A stretch of DNA of 64,000 nt from contig NZ_JABBXD010000001.1 in the NCBI RefSeq assembly GCF_014750655.1, forward strand, positions 233,102 through 297,101. Reading direction: 5' to 3'. A program made the translations under genes and the position numbers. The notes below the pieces were generated by a model that searched no databases, was not told where the DNA came from, and saw only the letters and a list, made by a program, of their open reading frames with translations. Of this stretch, positions 49,906 through 61,492 are shown in pieces (positions within the stretch are counted from its first letter, which is position 1; the number at the start of each line of letters is the position of its first letter). The DNA is from Salinimonas profundi (GTDB taxonomy: Bacteria; Pseudomonadota; Gammaproteobacteria; Enterobacterales; Alteromonadaceae).

Positions 49906-50598
49906 ATGGCACTGACACAACAACATTTTGAATCACCTGAGGTACTGACATCGTCATTTGCAGCATCGTTAGTGTCTATTCTTGAAGAAGGTATCAGCAC
50001 CCGTGGGCGCGCCAGTCTGGTGGTAAGTGGAGGCCGCACCCCGGTGGGCTTGTTTCAGACATTAAGCAATGCGGATATCGACTGGTCAAAAGTCGATATC
50101 ACACTGGCTGATGAGCGCTGGGTTGATGAACAGGATGATGCCAGCAATACGAAGCTCGTCAAACAACACCTGTTACAGAATAAGGCCAGTCAGGCGCATT
50201 TTGTCTCGCCTTTAACCGACGATAAAGACGCCGATAGTGCAATCGCTGAAGTTGAATCACGCATTTCAAGTATGGCTCAGCCGTTTGATGCGCTGATTCT
50301 GGGTATGGGAGAAGATGGCCATACCGCGTCATTGTTTCCTTGCTCCGAACAAATTGAAGACGGACTGAATATGTCCAGCGGCAAAATTTGTATTGCCGTA
50401 CAACCGACCACTGCACCCCATCAACGTATTTCACTCACGTTACCGGCATTGCTTCATAGCCGTAATATTTTTATCCACCTGACAGGGGATAAGAAAAAGT
50501 CCGTGCTACTGGATGCACTGGAAAATGATACTGAGATTCAAAAGCCGGTTACTGCAGTTGTAAACCGGGCACCGGTTACATTGATGTGGGCACCGTAG
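49906..50598 (+). CDS. pgl: 6-phosphogluconolactonase
   Basis: 230 residues of the DevB/SOL type. It hydrolyses 6-phosphoglucono-lactone to 6-phosphogluconate. Motifs are LVVSGGRTPVGLFQTL near the N-terminus, ITLADERWVDEQDDASNTKL, and ILGMGEDGHTASLFPCSEQ with the active-site His. The position between zwf (1-bp gap) and edd (9-bp gap) confirms the role. Confidence 0.96.
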   Translation: MALTQQHFESPEVLTSSFAASLVSILEEGISTRGRASLVVSGGRTPVGLFQTLSNADIDWSKVDITLADERWVDEQDDASNTKLVKQHLLQNKASQAHFVSPLTDDKDADSAIAEVESRISSMAQPFDALILGMGEDGHTASLFPCSEQIEDGLNMSSGKICIAVQPTTAPHQRISLTLPALLHSRNIFIHLTGDKKKSVLLDALENDTEIQKPVTAVVNRAPVTLMWAP

Positions 50599-50607
50599 GA
50601 GAACCTT

Positions 50608-52437
50608 ATGAATAATCAAATCGCCGAGATTACCCAACGTATTATTGAGCGCAGTAAGCCAACGCGTAAGGCCTATCTGGAAAAAATCGAAAAAGCGCGC
50701 CGTCAGGGTCCACACCGCGGCGAATTGTCTTGCGGTAATCTGGCCCACGGCTTCGCTGCATGTGGTGCTACGGAGAAGTCAGATTTACGTAGTATGACAA
50801 AAGCCAATGTGGCAATTATTTCTGCTTACAATGACATGTTGTCAGCACATCAGCCTTATGAAAATTATCCGTCAATCATTAAAGATGCGGTTAAGGAAGT
50901 CGGCAGTGTTGCGCAGTTTGCAGGTGGTGTGCCTGCGATGTGTGACGGGGTGACTCAGGGCAATGCAGGCATGGATTTGAGCCTGATGAGCCGTGATGTT
51001 ATTGCCAAGTCTACGGCTGTAGCATTGTCTCACAATATGTTCGATTCAGCGATGATGCTGGGGATTTGCGATAAGATTGTGCCCGGGTTGCTGCTGGGTT
51101 CACTGGCCTTTGGCCATCTGCCTACTATTTTCGTACCTGCCGGTCCTATGCCGTCAGGGCTGCCCAATAAAGAAAAAGCGCGCGTTCGTCAGCAATTTGC
51201 AGAAGGCAAAGTTGGCCGTGAGGAGCTACTGGAAGCTGAGTCTCAGTCCTACCACTCGGCAGGCACGTGTACGTTTTACGGTACCGCAAACTCAAATCAG
51301 CTGGTTGTAGAGACGATGGGGCTGCATTTGCCGGGATCATCATTTGTGAATCCGGGCACGCCGTTACGTGATGCACTGACAAAAGCCGCAGCTGTTCAGG
51401 CTACCCGACTGACTGATTTGGGCGATGATTATATGCCAATCGGCCATATTGTCGACGAAAAGGCAATTGTTAATGGTCTGGTCGCGCTACTTGCCACAGG
51501 TGGTTCAACTAACCATACCATGCACTTGGTGGCAGTCGCTCGTGCCGCTGGTGTCATTATTACCTGGGATGATTTCTCAGAAATTTCAAATGCAGTGCCA
51601 CTGCTTACCCGGATTTATCCTAATGGCTCAGCAGACATTAATCACTTTGTTGCTGCAGGCGGCATGGCTGTATTGTTTAAAGAGTTGCTGGATAATGGCC
51701 TGTTGCATAATGATGTAAATACAATTTGCGGTCGTGGTCTTGAGCGTTATACACAAGAGCCTCGTCTTGAAGATGGCGAGCTGGTCTGGCGCGATGGTGC
51801 CGGAGTCTCTGCTGATAAAGAGGTCTTGTCATCCGTAAAAGCACCGTTCAAACCTGATGGCGGACTTAGCGTACTTGAGGGAAATCTGGGACGCGCGGTT
51901 ATAAAAACATCGGCGCTGCGCTCGCCTCACTGCCATATCAAAGCGCCTGCTGTGGTATTTGAAGACCAGTTTGAGCTTGATGAAGCCTTCCGCGATGGCG
52001 ACCTGAACAAAGACTGTATCGTTGTTGTTCGTTTCCAGGGGCCTTCAGCTATAGGCATGCCGGAACTTCATCGTTTAACACCACCACTGGGTGTGCTTCA
52101 GGACCGCGGTTATCAGGTTGCTCTGGTTACCGATGGTCGTATGTCGGGTGCTTCAGGTAAAGTGCCTGCCGCAATTCATGTCACACCGGAAGCCTTTAAT
52201 GGCGGCTTACTGGCTAAAGTACAAAATGGTGACATGGTAGAGCTGAACACGCAAACCGGTGAATTAACGCTGTGTGTTGAACAAAGTGAACTGGATGCAC
52301 GCGAGCCGGCGAAAGCCGACCTTGCAAACCATCATGAAGGGATGGGGCGCGAGCTGTTCGCCGGAATGCGTTCTGTGATGACAGGGGCCGAAGAAGGCGC
52401 TTGTTCTCTGTTCTATACCCAGGAGCAGGCGCTATGA
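50608..52437 (+). CDS. edd: Phosphogluconate dehydratase
   Basis: 609 residues, IlvD/Edd family with an iron-sulfur cluster. It dehydrates 6-phosphogluconate to KDPG, the first committed ED step. Conserved parts are [40 protein letters not shown] with a cluster Cys, and [25 protein letters not shown] seven bases before ATG 50608. The stop overlaps the glk start (ATGA). Confidence 0.97.
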   Translation: MNNQIAEITQRIIERSKPTRKAYLEKIEKARRQGPHRGELSCGNLAHGFAACGATEKSDLRSMTKANVAIISAYNDMLSAHQPYENYPSIIKDAVKEVGSVAQFAGGVPAMCDGVTQGNAGMDLSLMSRDVIAKSTAVALSHNMFDSAMMLGICDKIVPGLLLGSLAFGHLPTIFVPAGPMPSGLPNKEKARVRQQFAEGKVGREELLEAESQSYHSAGTCTFYGTANSNQLVVETMGLHLPGSSFVNPGTPLRDALTKAAAVQATRLTDLGDDYMPIGHIVDEKAIVNGLVALLATGGSTNHTMHLVAVARAAGVIITWDDFSEISNAVPLLTRIYPNGSADINHFVAAGGMAVLFKELLDNGLLHNDVNTICGRGLERYTQEPRLEDGELVWRDGAGVSADKEVLSSVKAPFKPDGGLSVLEGNLGRAVIKTSALRSPHCHIKAPAVVFEDQFELDEAFRDGDLNKDCIVVVRFQGPSAIGMPELHRLTPPLGVLQDRGYQVALVTDGRMSGASGKVPAAIHVTPEAFNGGLLAKVQNGDMVELNTQTGELTLCVEQSELDAREPAKADLANHHEGMGRELFAGMRSVMTGAEEGACSLFYTQEQAL

Positions 52438-53393
52438 GTGAAAAATTCGTTGCCGATGTCGGGGGGACAAACATCCGCCTCGCCAGGGTGACTGAAGCCG
52501 GTGTTACAGATATCAAAAAATACATGTGCCAGGACTTTGCCAGTATTGATCTGGCAATTCAGGCATATTTTAAAGACTACAGCGACTATATGTTTTCTGA
52601 CGGGTGTATCGCTATTGCTTGTCCTGTTCTTGGTGATCAGGTCGAAATGACTAATCACAGCTGGGCATTCTCGCAAAAAGCATTACGCCAGCAACTTAGG
52701 CTGACAAACTTATATGTCATTAATGATTTCACCGCCGTCGCGCACTCATTGCCTGGTTTATCTGATGACCAGGTTATACAGATAGGCGAGGGGACTGCGC
52801 AGGAAAACGGCAACATTGCGGTATTCGGTCCTGGGACCGGCCTGGGTGTTGAGCACATTACGATGACCGCAGCTGGTTGGCAGACGCTGGACGGAGAGGG
52901 CGGGCATGTGGATTTTGCGCCGGTTGATGAAACAGATATTGTTATCTGGCGTCATCTTCAGATGCTGCACGGTCGGGCGTCGGCCGAAGAAGTTATGTCA
53001 GGCCGCGGCATCCTTAACATTTATAATGCGCTGTCCGCTCAGCAGGGCGTTCCGGCGACAATTACCGATCCGGCTCAGGTCACTGAACAGGCCCTGGCAG
53101 GTACCTGTGCCATTTGCGAATCTGCGCTGACACAATTCTGCCGCATTATGGGTAGCTTTGCCGGTAATCTGGCGCTGAATATGGCCACAACGGGCGGTGT
53201 TTTTATCGGCGGCGGTATTGCCAGCCGTTTTGCTGACTTCATTCAGGACAGTGATTTTCGCGCGCGCTTTGAAGCAAAAGGTCAGATGAAACATTACGTC
53301 AAAAATATCCCCACCTTTCTGATAGCAGAGCCAGATCACGGGCTTTTAGGGGCGGCGGCATATCTACAACAACATATTGCGAGTGAATTATGA
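52434..53393 (+). CDS. glk: Glucokinase
   Basis: 319 residues from ATG 52434, which overlaps the edd stop and has AGGAG eight bases upstream; a longer frame from 52401 lies inside edd. It phosphorylates glucose with ATP, as needed when glucose enters without a PTS or is released from maltodextrin. Motifs are [43 protein letters not shown] and the C-terminal [13 protein letters not shown]. The stop overlaps eda (ATGA). Confidence 0.96.
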   Translation: MSEKFVADVGGTNIRLARVTEAGVTDIKKYMCQDFASIDLAIQAYFKDYSDYMFSDGCIAIACPVLGDQVEMTNHSWAFSQKALRQQLRLTNLYVINDFTAVAHSLPGLSDDQVIQIGEGTAQENGNIAVFGPGTGLGVEHITMTAAGWQTLDGEGGHVDFAPVDETDIVIWRHLQMLHGRASAEEVMSGRGILNIYNALSAQQGVPATITDPAQVTEQALAGTCAICESALTQFCRIMGSFAGNLALNMATTGGVFIGGGIASRFADFIQDSDFRARFEAKGQMKHYVKNIPTFLIAEPDHGLLGAAAYLQQHIASEL

Positions 53394-54034
53394 CAACAAA
53401 TTGGACTCTAACTCCGGCTGAGATTTTTGCTTCTGGGCCGGTAGTTCCTGTACTGGTAATCAAGGATGCGGATAAAGCCGTTCCATTAGCCAGGGCGTTG
53501 ATGGCAGGCGGCATTAAAGTGCTGGAAGTAACGCTGCGTACTCCAGCGGCGCTGGATGTCATAAAGCGGATCGCGCAAGAAGTGCCTGATGCCCTTATCG
53601 GTGCCGGTACGGTGACAAACGCACAGCAACTTAAAGAAGTGATTGATGCCGGTGCGAAATTCGCCATCAGCCCGGGAATGACTGCAGACCTGCTTAAAGC
53701 GGGACAGGCATGTAGTATTCCATTGATTCCCGGAATTTCTTCTACTTCAGATTTAATGAAGGGTAAAGATGCCGGCTATACACATATGAAATTTTTCCCG
53801 GCAGAGGCTTCGGGTGGTGTGAAAGCTATCAAATCCATCAGCGGGCCGTTCCCGGATGTGACCTTTTGTCCAACTGGCGGTATTAGCCTGGATAATTACA
53901 AAGATTATCTGGCACTTAAAAATGTTGCTTGCGTGGGTGGTTCCTGGGTGGCGCCTGATGATGCCATTGAGGCAGGAGACTGGGATCGCATAACAGAATT
54001 GGCTAAGGCCGCTGTCGAAGGTGCCAACGCCTAA
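53390..54034 (+). CDS. eda: KDPG aldolase (2-dehydro-3-deoxyphosphogluconate aldolase)
   Basis: 214 residues, a small class I aldolase. It splits KDPG to pyruvate and glyceraldehyde-3-phosphate. The Schiff-base Lys is K134 in [12 protein letters not shown], and the catalytic Glu is E46 in [12 protein letters not shown], matching the E. coli positions to within one residue. [19 protein letters not shown] is also conserved. Translationally coupled to glk and last in the operon, with a terminator after it. Confidence 0.97.
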   Translation: MTTNWTLTPAEIFASGPVVPVLVIKDADKAVPLARALMAGGIKVLEVTLRTPAALDVIKRIAQEVPDALIGAGTVTNAQQLKEVIDAGAKFAISPGMTADLLKAGQACSIPLIPGISSTSDLMKGKDAGYTHMKFFPAEASGGVKAIKSISGPFPDVTFCPTGGISLDNYKDYLALKNVACVGGSWVAPDDAIEAGDWDRITELAKAAVEGANA

Positions 54035-54062
54035 TTTAAGGTGCTGAATTTGCCTTAAACAG

Positions 54063-54099
54063 AAAAGACCGCGCCGGCATAGCTGGCGCGGTCTTTTTA
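54063..54099. terminator. Bidirectional rho-independent terminator after eda
   Basis: AAGACCGCGCC pairs with GGCGCGGTCTT around a GGCATAGCT loop, followed by TTTTT. It also ends the convergent secreted-protein gene. Confidence 0.88.
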
Positions 54100-54669
54100 T
54101 TATTCAAAAGTAACTGAACCCTGAAAAGGGATTACCTCGAGAACATTTTTGCCAAATTCCGGCTCGCTCGGACAGTTGTTGATTACACCATTTAGCATAA
54201 TGGTGCCTTCACTCAGGTTGGCATATTTGCCCGTGCCTTTGACAAGATTAATCTGTTCCTGAATAACCAAAGGTGTACCTGTTGAACAAAACATATCGCC
54301 TGATTGAGGAATGAAAAAATCATTCTCTGATCGCAATGTATACTGATGATCATCATCCAGTAGTTTATGCGACACAAGCATTGTCGCCGGATCGATCTCA
54401 CCTGCGACCAGGCCTTCTACTTTTATCAGATATTGCGTAGCGGCGCGTTCTCCCGCGCTCATGCTTCGCCATGCACTGTTAATCAGATAAATTTTGTATC
54501 TGCCAAGTTGCTGCGGTGCCTCACCCTGACTCGGGTCAGAAACTTCGAATGTTTCTACCGTTCCCTTAACTGGTACGTATGTACCCTGAACGACCTTAAC
54601 CGATGCATGGGAGGTAAATGAGGCAGTAAAGAGGGCAGCAAGTGCAAGTAATTTAATCTGTGTTTTCAC
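54100..54669 (-). CDS. Secreted protein of unknown function
   Basis: 189 residues with a signal peptide (MKTQIKLLALAALFTASFTSHA). The mature part is beta-rich, with two Cys (FCSTGT and NNCPSE) that may pair. A stretch GTGKYANLSEGTIMLNG recalls the GTG-x-Y-A motif of dirigent/allene-oxide-cyclase-like beta barrels, but that is a weak resemblance only. I do not recognise the family. It is convergent with the ED operon and lies between eda and the mutarotase gene. The upstream region 54670-54833 is AT-rich. Confidence 0.6.
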   Translation of the reverse strand: MKTQIKLLALAALFTASFTSHASVKVVQGTYVPVKGTVETFEVSDPSQGEAPQQLGRYKIYLINSAWRSMSAGERAATQYLIKVEGLVAGEIDPATMLVSHKLLDDDHQYTLRSENDFFIPQSGDMFCSTGTPLVIQEQINLVKGTGKYANLSEGTIMLNGVINNCPSEPEFGKNVLEVIPFQGSVTFE

Positions 54670-54833
54670 GGAGAGTTTCCCTACATAATAATTTGGTATA
54701 TTTGTAATGCCTGAAGCAAAACTTATACGCAGGGAAACATGAAAAAAGGCTAATTTTATTTAATTATTTAATTATTCTTCTGAACAATAAGCTGTAGTGG
54801 CAAAACTGCTACTACAGCCTGGTTGGCGAATCG

Positions 54834-55685
54834 TTAAACCGGATGAATAATCTGGGTGAGCGTATGGCTCTGTTCCGGTGACAAGGAGTGGCCCTGAGTG
54901 CACGCCGTTTCAACACAAATCATTTGCTTGTAACCAAATGCATCCATATCTGAAATGGATGCTGCGCCTTGCCATGGATTCCATACGACGATGGAATCGT
55001 GACCGGAAGAGTTAACCCGGGTCAGCGCTTCGCCATTCTCATTGATAATAACTGACTTGGCAGCGTCCAGGTGAATACGATCAGTTTCCTGTTCAATTTT
55101 GTAATCAGCCGGCGTCGATTTAACGGCCCAGTTATCAGTTTTATCTTTGTAGTCGCCGATTAAACCTTCCAGCTGAACATTGTTAATATTGTTCACTTCA
55201 AAATATGTGTGCAACGCAGCATTGAAGGTGAATGGAACCAAGCCTTTATTTACAGTTTGTAAAGTGACTGTCAGTGTCTCACCTATAAATATTGTCAGAC
55301 TGACATCACAATCATATTCAAAGCCGTCTGCGCGGGTAAATGATGGTGTAATGACAATTTCTGTCCCCTCTGACGTATCCTCACTGCTAACCAGCTTCCA
55401 CACCTGAGAGCGCAAAAAGCCATGGGAAGGAAGCTCACCTTTTTCTCTGCCGTGATCGTCACTGAACCATGGCCAGCAAACCGGAATGCCGCCACGAATG
55501 GGTTTTTCACCTGTTTTAACCGCATGTGGGCTTAACCACAAACGTTCTTTGTTATCGATTTTAGGAACGTATGAGAGCACATGTCCACCATATAAACTGA
55601 CTTGTGCGCAGGCGAATTCGTTATCGATGTTCAGATAAGTAATACCTGAAGATTCGTCTACATTAATACTGCTGGCAATGCTCAT
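54834..55685 (-). CDS. yeaD: D-hexose-6-phosphate mutarotase (YeaD type)
   Basis: 283 residues of the aldose 1-epimerase superfamily. The phosphosugar branch is shown by KTGEKPIRGGIPVCWPWFSD, KGELPSHGFLRSQVW, FNAALHTYFEV with the catalytic His, and MICVETACTQG near the end. It equilibrates alpha and beta glucose-6-phosphate, helping feed Zwf. It follows gap on the same strand with a terminator between. Confidence 0.92.
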   Translation of the reverse strand: MSIASSINVDESSGITYLNIDNEFACAQVSLYGGHVLSYVPKIDNKERLWLSPHAVKTGEKPIRGGIPVCWPWFSDDHGREKGELPSHGFLRSQVWKLVSSEDTSEGTEIVITPSFTRADGFEYDCDVSLTIFIGETLTVTLQTVNKGLVPFTFNAALHTYFEVNNINNVQLEGLIGDYKDKTDNWAVKSTPADYKIEQETDRIHLDAAKSVIINENGEALTRVNSSGHDSIVVWNPWQGAASISDMDAFGYKQMICVETACTQGHSLSPEQSHTLTQIIHPV

Positions 55686-55741
55686 AGTTAAATCCTGTTT
55701 AAACCACTATTTACGTTTACGGACAATACTATACGGAATCC

Positions 55742-55776
55742 AATAAAAAAGGTGCGATTAAATCGCACCTTTTTAT
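55742..55776. terminator. Rho-independent terminator after gap
   Basis: GGTGCGAT-TAA-ATCGCACC hairpin (55751-55769) with A-run on one side and T-run on the other. On the minus strand it ends gap before yeaD. Confidence 0.85.
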
Positions 55777-55817
55777 CAATCACTAAGCGCTATTTAAGGC
55801 GCCTGATTTTATAATCA

Positions 55818-56822
<1,005 letters not shown>

Positions 56823-56902
56823 CTACTTTTTTAAATGGTTTGAAATAAAATTACGTAAAGTATGGATCAAAATGGCATACTAAGCAAAAGAAAAAGATAA
56901 AA

Positions 56903-56917
56903 TGTTGCAAAATTACG
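56903..56917. promoter_or_regulatory. Candidate HexR operator between gap and malQ
   Basis: The 15-mer TGTTGCAAAATTACG is a weaker HexR palindrome: one half ATTACG is good, the other degenerate. It sits 89 bp from the gap ATG, exactly the distance seen for pyk. A second partial repeat (TTACGAAATGTAA) overlaps it. Confidence 0.5.
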
Positions 56918-57056
56918 AAATGTAATCTATGCAATCGTATTCACTTTCGCTACACCACCGGTTTAAACAATAATGTTAATAGTTTGTAGGAAAGCGTCGT
57001 ATATACTTTTTTCAATACTTACGCGCTAGAACCGCCAGATACAGGAATACGAATCA

Positions 57057-59261
57057 ATGTCGAATCAAGTTTTGCAGAAACTGGTAGAGATGCGTGGCAT
57101 CGAATCCAATTATGTCGATGCATGGGGTAAGCCCGCCACAATTGCAGATAGCAGTAAAGCTAAACTGCTCAATGCGCTGGGGTATGAAACAGAAAACGAG
57201 GCAGCGGTATTAGCGCAGGTAAAACACGATACCGCGGCATACTGGCAATCTGTCCTGGATCCCGTTCAGGTGCTTCGTCAGTCTCAACGTATTCATTTTA
57301 CTGTGCGATTACCAATTGAATTGGTTAACGACACGTATACGTTGCTTTTGACCACTGAGTCAGGCAAACAGTTCAGCGAGGATTTGGTCCCGGTCGATAC
57401 GCAGCTAATTAATGTCGCTGAAATTGATGAAGTGGAGTATCAGGAATACGCCATCGCGTTTGATCATGCGTTGGAAAACGGATATCACACGCTGCAGTTA
57501 CTGGTAGAAGGCGATGATGAACCCGTGGGGCAGATGCGCGTGATTATGGCCCCTGATGCTTGTTATATGCCAGAGCAGGTTGTTGAGGGTAAAAAAGCGT
57601 GGGGACTGAGCGTACAACTTTATTGTGTGCGAAGTGAAAATAACTGGGGAATCGGCGATTTTTCAGATTTAGCCCGCCTGGTTAGCGATGCTGCCGGCAC
57701 CGGTGCTGATTTTATCGGACTCAATCCAATTCACGCGCTTTATCCGGCAAACCCGGATGCGTGCAGTCCTTACGGGCCGTCTTCTCGTCGCTGGCTTAAT
57801 TACCTGTATATTGATGTAACGAAACTTGATGATTACGATCACCCGGATGTTCAGGCATTGGTGAATACGGCTGAGTTCAGGGAAAAACTTGAACAGGTCA
57901 GACGCCAGGAATACGTTGACTATGCCGGTGTAGCAGAGCTCAAGCTTAAGGTGTTAGCCACGTTGTTTGAGGTTTATCATCAAAAATATCTTACCCAGAA
58001 AACACCACAACGTACGGCCTTTGCTGAATTTGTGGCTGAAGGCGGTGAAAGTCTCGATATGCTGGCAGTGTACGATGTCATGCAGGAACACCTCAAAGAG
58101 TTAGGTGAACCTTCCTGGGGCTGGCCAGTTTTTCCCAATAAGTTCAAAGAATATCATAAACCGGAAGTTGCGAAGTTTGCTAAAAGAAACAAGCAGCGCG
58201 TTCAGTTTTATCAGTTTTTACAATGGCAGGCGGCGCTGCAACTTGAACAGGCTAACCAGGTTGCGGTGGATGCAGGTATGACTATCGGATTGTATCGGGA
58301 TCTTGCTGTAGGTGTCAGCGAAGGCAGTGCAGAGATTTGGGGTAATAAAGATCTTTACTGTGTTGATGCAAGTGTCGGTGCACCACCTGATGTATTAGGC
58401 CCACTGGGTCAGAATTGGGGACTTCCACCGATGGATCCCAAGCGCTTATATGAGCAGGCTTACCAGCCTATTGTTGACCTGTTTTCCTCGAATATGGCCT
58501 CCGCTGGCGCGCTGCGCATTGATCATGTCATGGCCCTGCTGAGACTATGGTGGGTACCCAAAGGCGATCATGCACGCGATGGCGGTTATGTTTATTATCC
58601 GGTTGACGATTTACTGGGCATACTGGCGCTGGAGAGTCACCGCAACAAAAGCCTGGTCATCGGTGAAGATTTAGGCACGGTTCCAGAGGAAATCCGCGGT
58701 AAATTAGCCGATAACGGCATTTATTCTTATCGTGTATTTTTCTTCGAACAGGCAGAGGACGGTGGTTTCTTCTCTCCTTCACATTATCCAGTCCAATCCA
58801 TGTCGACGCTGACAACGCATGATATGCCAACACTTATCGGTTACTGGCACTGCCTGGATTTGGAACTGGGTAAGTCATTGGGCTTGTATCCCACCGACGA
58901 AATTCTGGAGACCCTGTACACCAGCCGGCACGAAGATAAGCAGGAAATACTTAATTCGTTGCACGGCCACCACGCGGTCGGCGACGATGTTGGTCATGAC
59001 GTGAATGTTACCGGCATGAATCAGGCTCTGAACTTTGGTTTGCAAACGCACATGGCCACCGGTTCCAGCGCATTATTTAGTTTGCAGCTTGAGGACTGGC
59101 TGCAAATGGATAAACCCGTTAACATCCCGGGTACGTTTGACGAATATCCGAACTGGCGCCGCAAGTTAAGTCGTAATCTTGAGGACATTTTCAGCGATGG
59201 CGATATTCTTCATTTAGCGAATCGACTGACCCAGGCACGGCGTTCAGCCAGTACTGATTAA
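57057..59261 (+). CDS. malQ: 4-alpha-glucanotransferase (amylomaltase)
   Basis: 734 residues, GH77. It moves maltodextrin segments and releases glucose. Conserved parts are VQLYCVRSENNWGIGDFSDL, DFIGLNPIHALYP, GALRIDHVMALLRLWWVP with the nucleophile Asp, IGEDLGTVPEEIR with the acid/base Glu, and LTTHDMPTLIGYW. The N-terminal region of about 150 residues is beta-rich, as in the long E. coli MalQ type. glgB and glgX follow on the same strand with 59 bp between. The glucose produced would feed glk. Confidence 0.95.
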   Translation: MSNQVLQKLVEMRGIESNYVDAWGKPATIADSSKAKLLNALGYETENEAAVLAQVKHDTAAYWQSVLDPVQVLRQSQRIHFTVRLPIELVNDTYTLLLTTESGKQFSEDLVPVDTQLINVAEIDEVEYQEYAIAFDHALENGYHTLQLLVEGDDEPVGQMRVIMAPDACYMPEQVVEGKKAWGLSVQLYCVRSENNWGIGDFSDLARLVSDAAGTGADFIGLNPIHALYPANPDACSPYGPSSRRWLNYLYIDVTKLDDYDHPDVQALVNTAEFREKLEQVRRQEYVDYAGVAELKLKVLATLFEVYHQKYLTQKTPQRTAFAEFVAEGGESLDMLAVYDVMQEHLKELGEPSWGWPVFPNKFKEYHKPEVAKFAKRNKQRVQFYQFLQWQAALQLEQANQVAVDAGMTIGLYRDLAVGVSEGSAEIWGNKDLYCVDASVGAPPDVLGPLGQNWGLPPMDPKRLYEQAYQPIVDLFSSNMASAGALRIDHVMALLRLWWVPKGDHARDGGYVYYPVDDLLGILALESHRNKSLVIGEDLGTVPEEIRGKLADNGIYSYRVFFFEQAEDGGFFSPSHYPVQSMSTLTTHDMPTLIGYWHCLDLELGKSLGLYPTDEILETLYTSRHEDKQEILNSLHGHHAVGDDVGHDVNVTGMNQALNFGLQTHMATGSSALFSLQLEDWLQMDKPVNIPGTFDEYPNWRRKLSRNLEDIFSDGDILHLANRLTQARRSASTD

Positions 59262-59320
59262 AAGCAAATAAAAATCAACAGGGTGTCTGAGCCGCTCAGG
59301 CACTCAAAAAGGAGTTGTCT

Positions 59321-61489
59321 ATGCACGTTGAACAGCAGTTGGCCCGGGCGGGTTGCACCCATCCCTTTTCTGTTCTGGGCCCCGTTGAAACGTCTGAGGG
59401 CGTGCAGATAACGGTATGGAGACCCGATGCCGAATCTGTAACCGTGTGTAAAGTCGGTGATACCAGCTGCAGAACAACCCTTGAGCGCACGGGCGAGCAG
59501 GGACTTTTCAGTGGTGAGGTTAAAGGTTGTTCAGCAGAGGATATCTATCAGGTCATAGCACACTACGGGCAGCATGAATCGACAAGCCTTGATCCCTACC
59601 AGTTTCAGGATCTTGCTTATCATGCGGTGCACTTTATCGACCATGCACCGCAAAACCTGTACCAGCAAGCGGGCGCTCACTGTGTTCAGGCCGGTGACGA
59701 TAATGCGGTTCGCTTTTGTGTTTATGCCCCGAATGCCTCTGCGGTTTCAGTCATTGGCGATTTCAACCAGTGGGATGCACGATTGCACCCAATGGAAAAG
59801 ACAGAGATGGGCTATTGGGTATTGGTAGTACCACAGCTGTCTGTAGGAGAGCGGTACAAATTTCAGCTGAAGGATAATCAGGGCAACGATTTGCCCCACA
59901 AAGCGGATCCGATGGGGTATCTGGCCGAGCAGTATCCTTCCCATGCCTCAGTAATCTATGACCACAGCACCTATGATTGGCACGATGAAAACTGGATGAA
60001 ACGCCGCGGTGAAAATCGTTACCATCAGCCAATGAGTATCTACGAGGTGCATTTGGGCTCGTGGCGTAAGCCCGATGATGGACGACGCTATCTTACCTAC
60101 CATGAACTTGCCGATACGCTAATCCCTTACGCAACAGATATGGGGTACACCCATCTGGAATTGCTGCCGGTGTCAGAGTTCCCCTTTGACGGCTCTTGGG
60201 GATATCAGCCAGTCGGGCTTTTTGCCCCAACCAGTCGCTTCGGCAACCCCGATGACTTTAAATATTTTGTAGATAAGTGTCACCAGGCAGGACTGGGCGT
60301 AATTATCGACTGGGTGCCGGCGCACTTTCCCGAAGACGGACACGGTCTGGCGCGCTTTGATGGTAGCCATGTTTACGAGTATGACGATCCGCGTAAAGGA
60401 TGGCATCCGGACTGGAATTCCTGCATTTACGATTTTGGTAAGGACACCGTCAGGCAATTTCTGGTCGCCAATGCACTATTCTGGCTGGATAAATTTCACA
60501 TTGACGGACTGCGCGTAGATGCCGTTGCCTCCATGTTGTATCTGGACTATTCACGTAACGACGGAGAATGGATCCCCAACGTAGATGGTGGCAACCAGAA
60601 CTATGAGGCAATAAGCTTACTGCGCTGGATGAATGAAGAAGTGTATCGTCACTATCCGGGCGCAATGACCATTGCTGAAGAATCAACATCTTTTCCGGGA
60701 GTGTCTCGCCCAACTGATGCTGGAGGGCTTGGGTTTGGCTTTAAATGGAACATGGGGTGGATGCATGATTCTCTGCACTTTATGGCCAAAGACCCAGCCT
60801 ACCGGCGTTATCACCATGATGAAATGACATTTTCCATGGTCTACGCCTTTGATGAGAATTTTGTCTTACCGCTATCCCATGATGAGGTCGTGCATGGAAA
60901 AGGCAGTATTCTGGGTAAAATGCCCGGCGATGAGTGGCAGGCGACCGCCAATCAGCGCGCTTACGCGGCATTTATGTTTGCCCATCCAGGAAAAAAACTG
61001 AATTTTATGGGTATTGAGATTGCACAATACCGCGAGTGGAACCACGATAGTTCGCTCGACTGGCATCTTCTGGATTATCCGAAGCATCAGGGAATGCAAC
61101 GTTTATACAAAGCGTTGAATAGTGCGTACACCAGCACGCCAGCGCTCTACCAGCTAGACCACGAACCGTCAGGCTTTCACTGGATTGATCATCATAATGC
61201 ACAGCAAAGCGTGCTTTCTTTTTGCAGAAAAGGGGAGGCTGATAACGCGGTGGTAGTCGTGGTTTGTAATATGACGCCGATGCCCCGGGAGCAATTCAGA
61301 GTGGGCGTACCCAAACCAGGAACCTATTCGCTACTAATCAATACGGATGAAAAGAATTATTGGGGGAGCGGTTTTTCTGTGATGCAGGAGGTCGCTTCTC
61401 AGGATGAAGGCTGGAATGGACAGCCTCACTCAATTGAAGTGACACTGCCGCCACTGGCAACGGTTTACTGGCAGTTAAAATCAGATTAA
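59321..61489 (+). CDS. glgB: 1,4-alpha-glucan branching enzyme
   Basis: 722 residues from ATG 59321 (MHVEQQLARAGC), set by AAAAGGAG six bases upstream; an in-frame TTG at 59315 is rejected. Order: short N-terminal domain, CBM48 (RFCVYAPNASAVSVIGDFNQ), the GH13_9 barrel, C-terminal beta domain. Catalytic segments are DGLRVDAVASMLYLDYSR with the nucleophile Asp, TIAEESTSFPGVSRP with the acid Glu, and LPLSHDEVVHGKGS. It creates alpha-1,6 branches in glycogen. Confidence 0.97.
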   Translation: MHVEQQLARAGCTHPFSVLGPVETSEGVQITVWRPDAESVTVCKVGDTSCRTTLERTGEQGLFSGEVKGCSAEDIYQVIAHYGQHESTSLDPYQFQDLAYHAVHFIDHAPQNLYQQAGAHCVQAGDDNAVRFCVYAPNASAVSVIGDFNQWDARLHPMEKTEMGYWVLVVPQLSVGERYKFQLKDNQGNDLPHKADPMGYLAEQYPSHASVIYDHSTYDWHDENWMKRRGENRYHQPMSIYEVHLGSWRKPDDGRRYLTYHELADTLIPYATDMGYTHLELLPVSEFPFDGSWGYQPVGLFAPTSRFGNPDDFKYFVDKCHQAGLGVIIDWVPAHFPEDGHGLARFDGSHVYEYDDPRKGWHPDWNSCIYDFGKDTVRQFLVANALFWLDKFHIDGLRVDAVASMLYLDYSRNDGEWIPNVDGGNQNYEAISLLRWMNEEVYRHYPGAMTIAEESTSFPGVSRPTDAGGLGFGFKWNMGWMHDSLHFMAKDPAYRRYHHDEMTFSMVYAFDENFVLPLSHDEVVHGKGSILGKMPGDEWQATANQRAYAAFMFAHPGKKLNFMGIEIAQYREWNHDSSLDWHLLDYPKHQGMQRLYKALNSAYTSTPALYQLDHEPSGFHWIDHHNAQQSVLSFCRKGEADNAVVVVVCNMTPMPREQFRVGVPKPGTYSLLINTDEKNYWGSGFSVMQEVASQDEGWNGQPHSIEVTLPPLATVYWQLKSD

Positions 61490-61492
61490 ATC

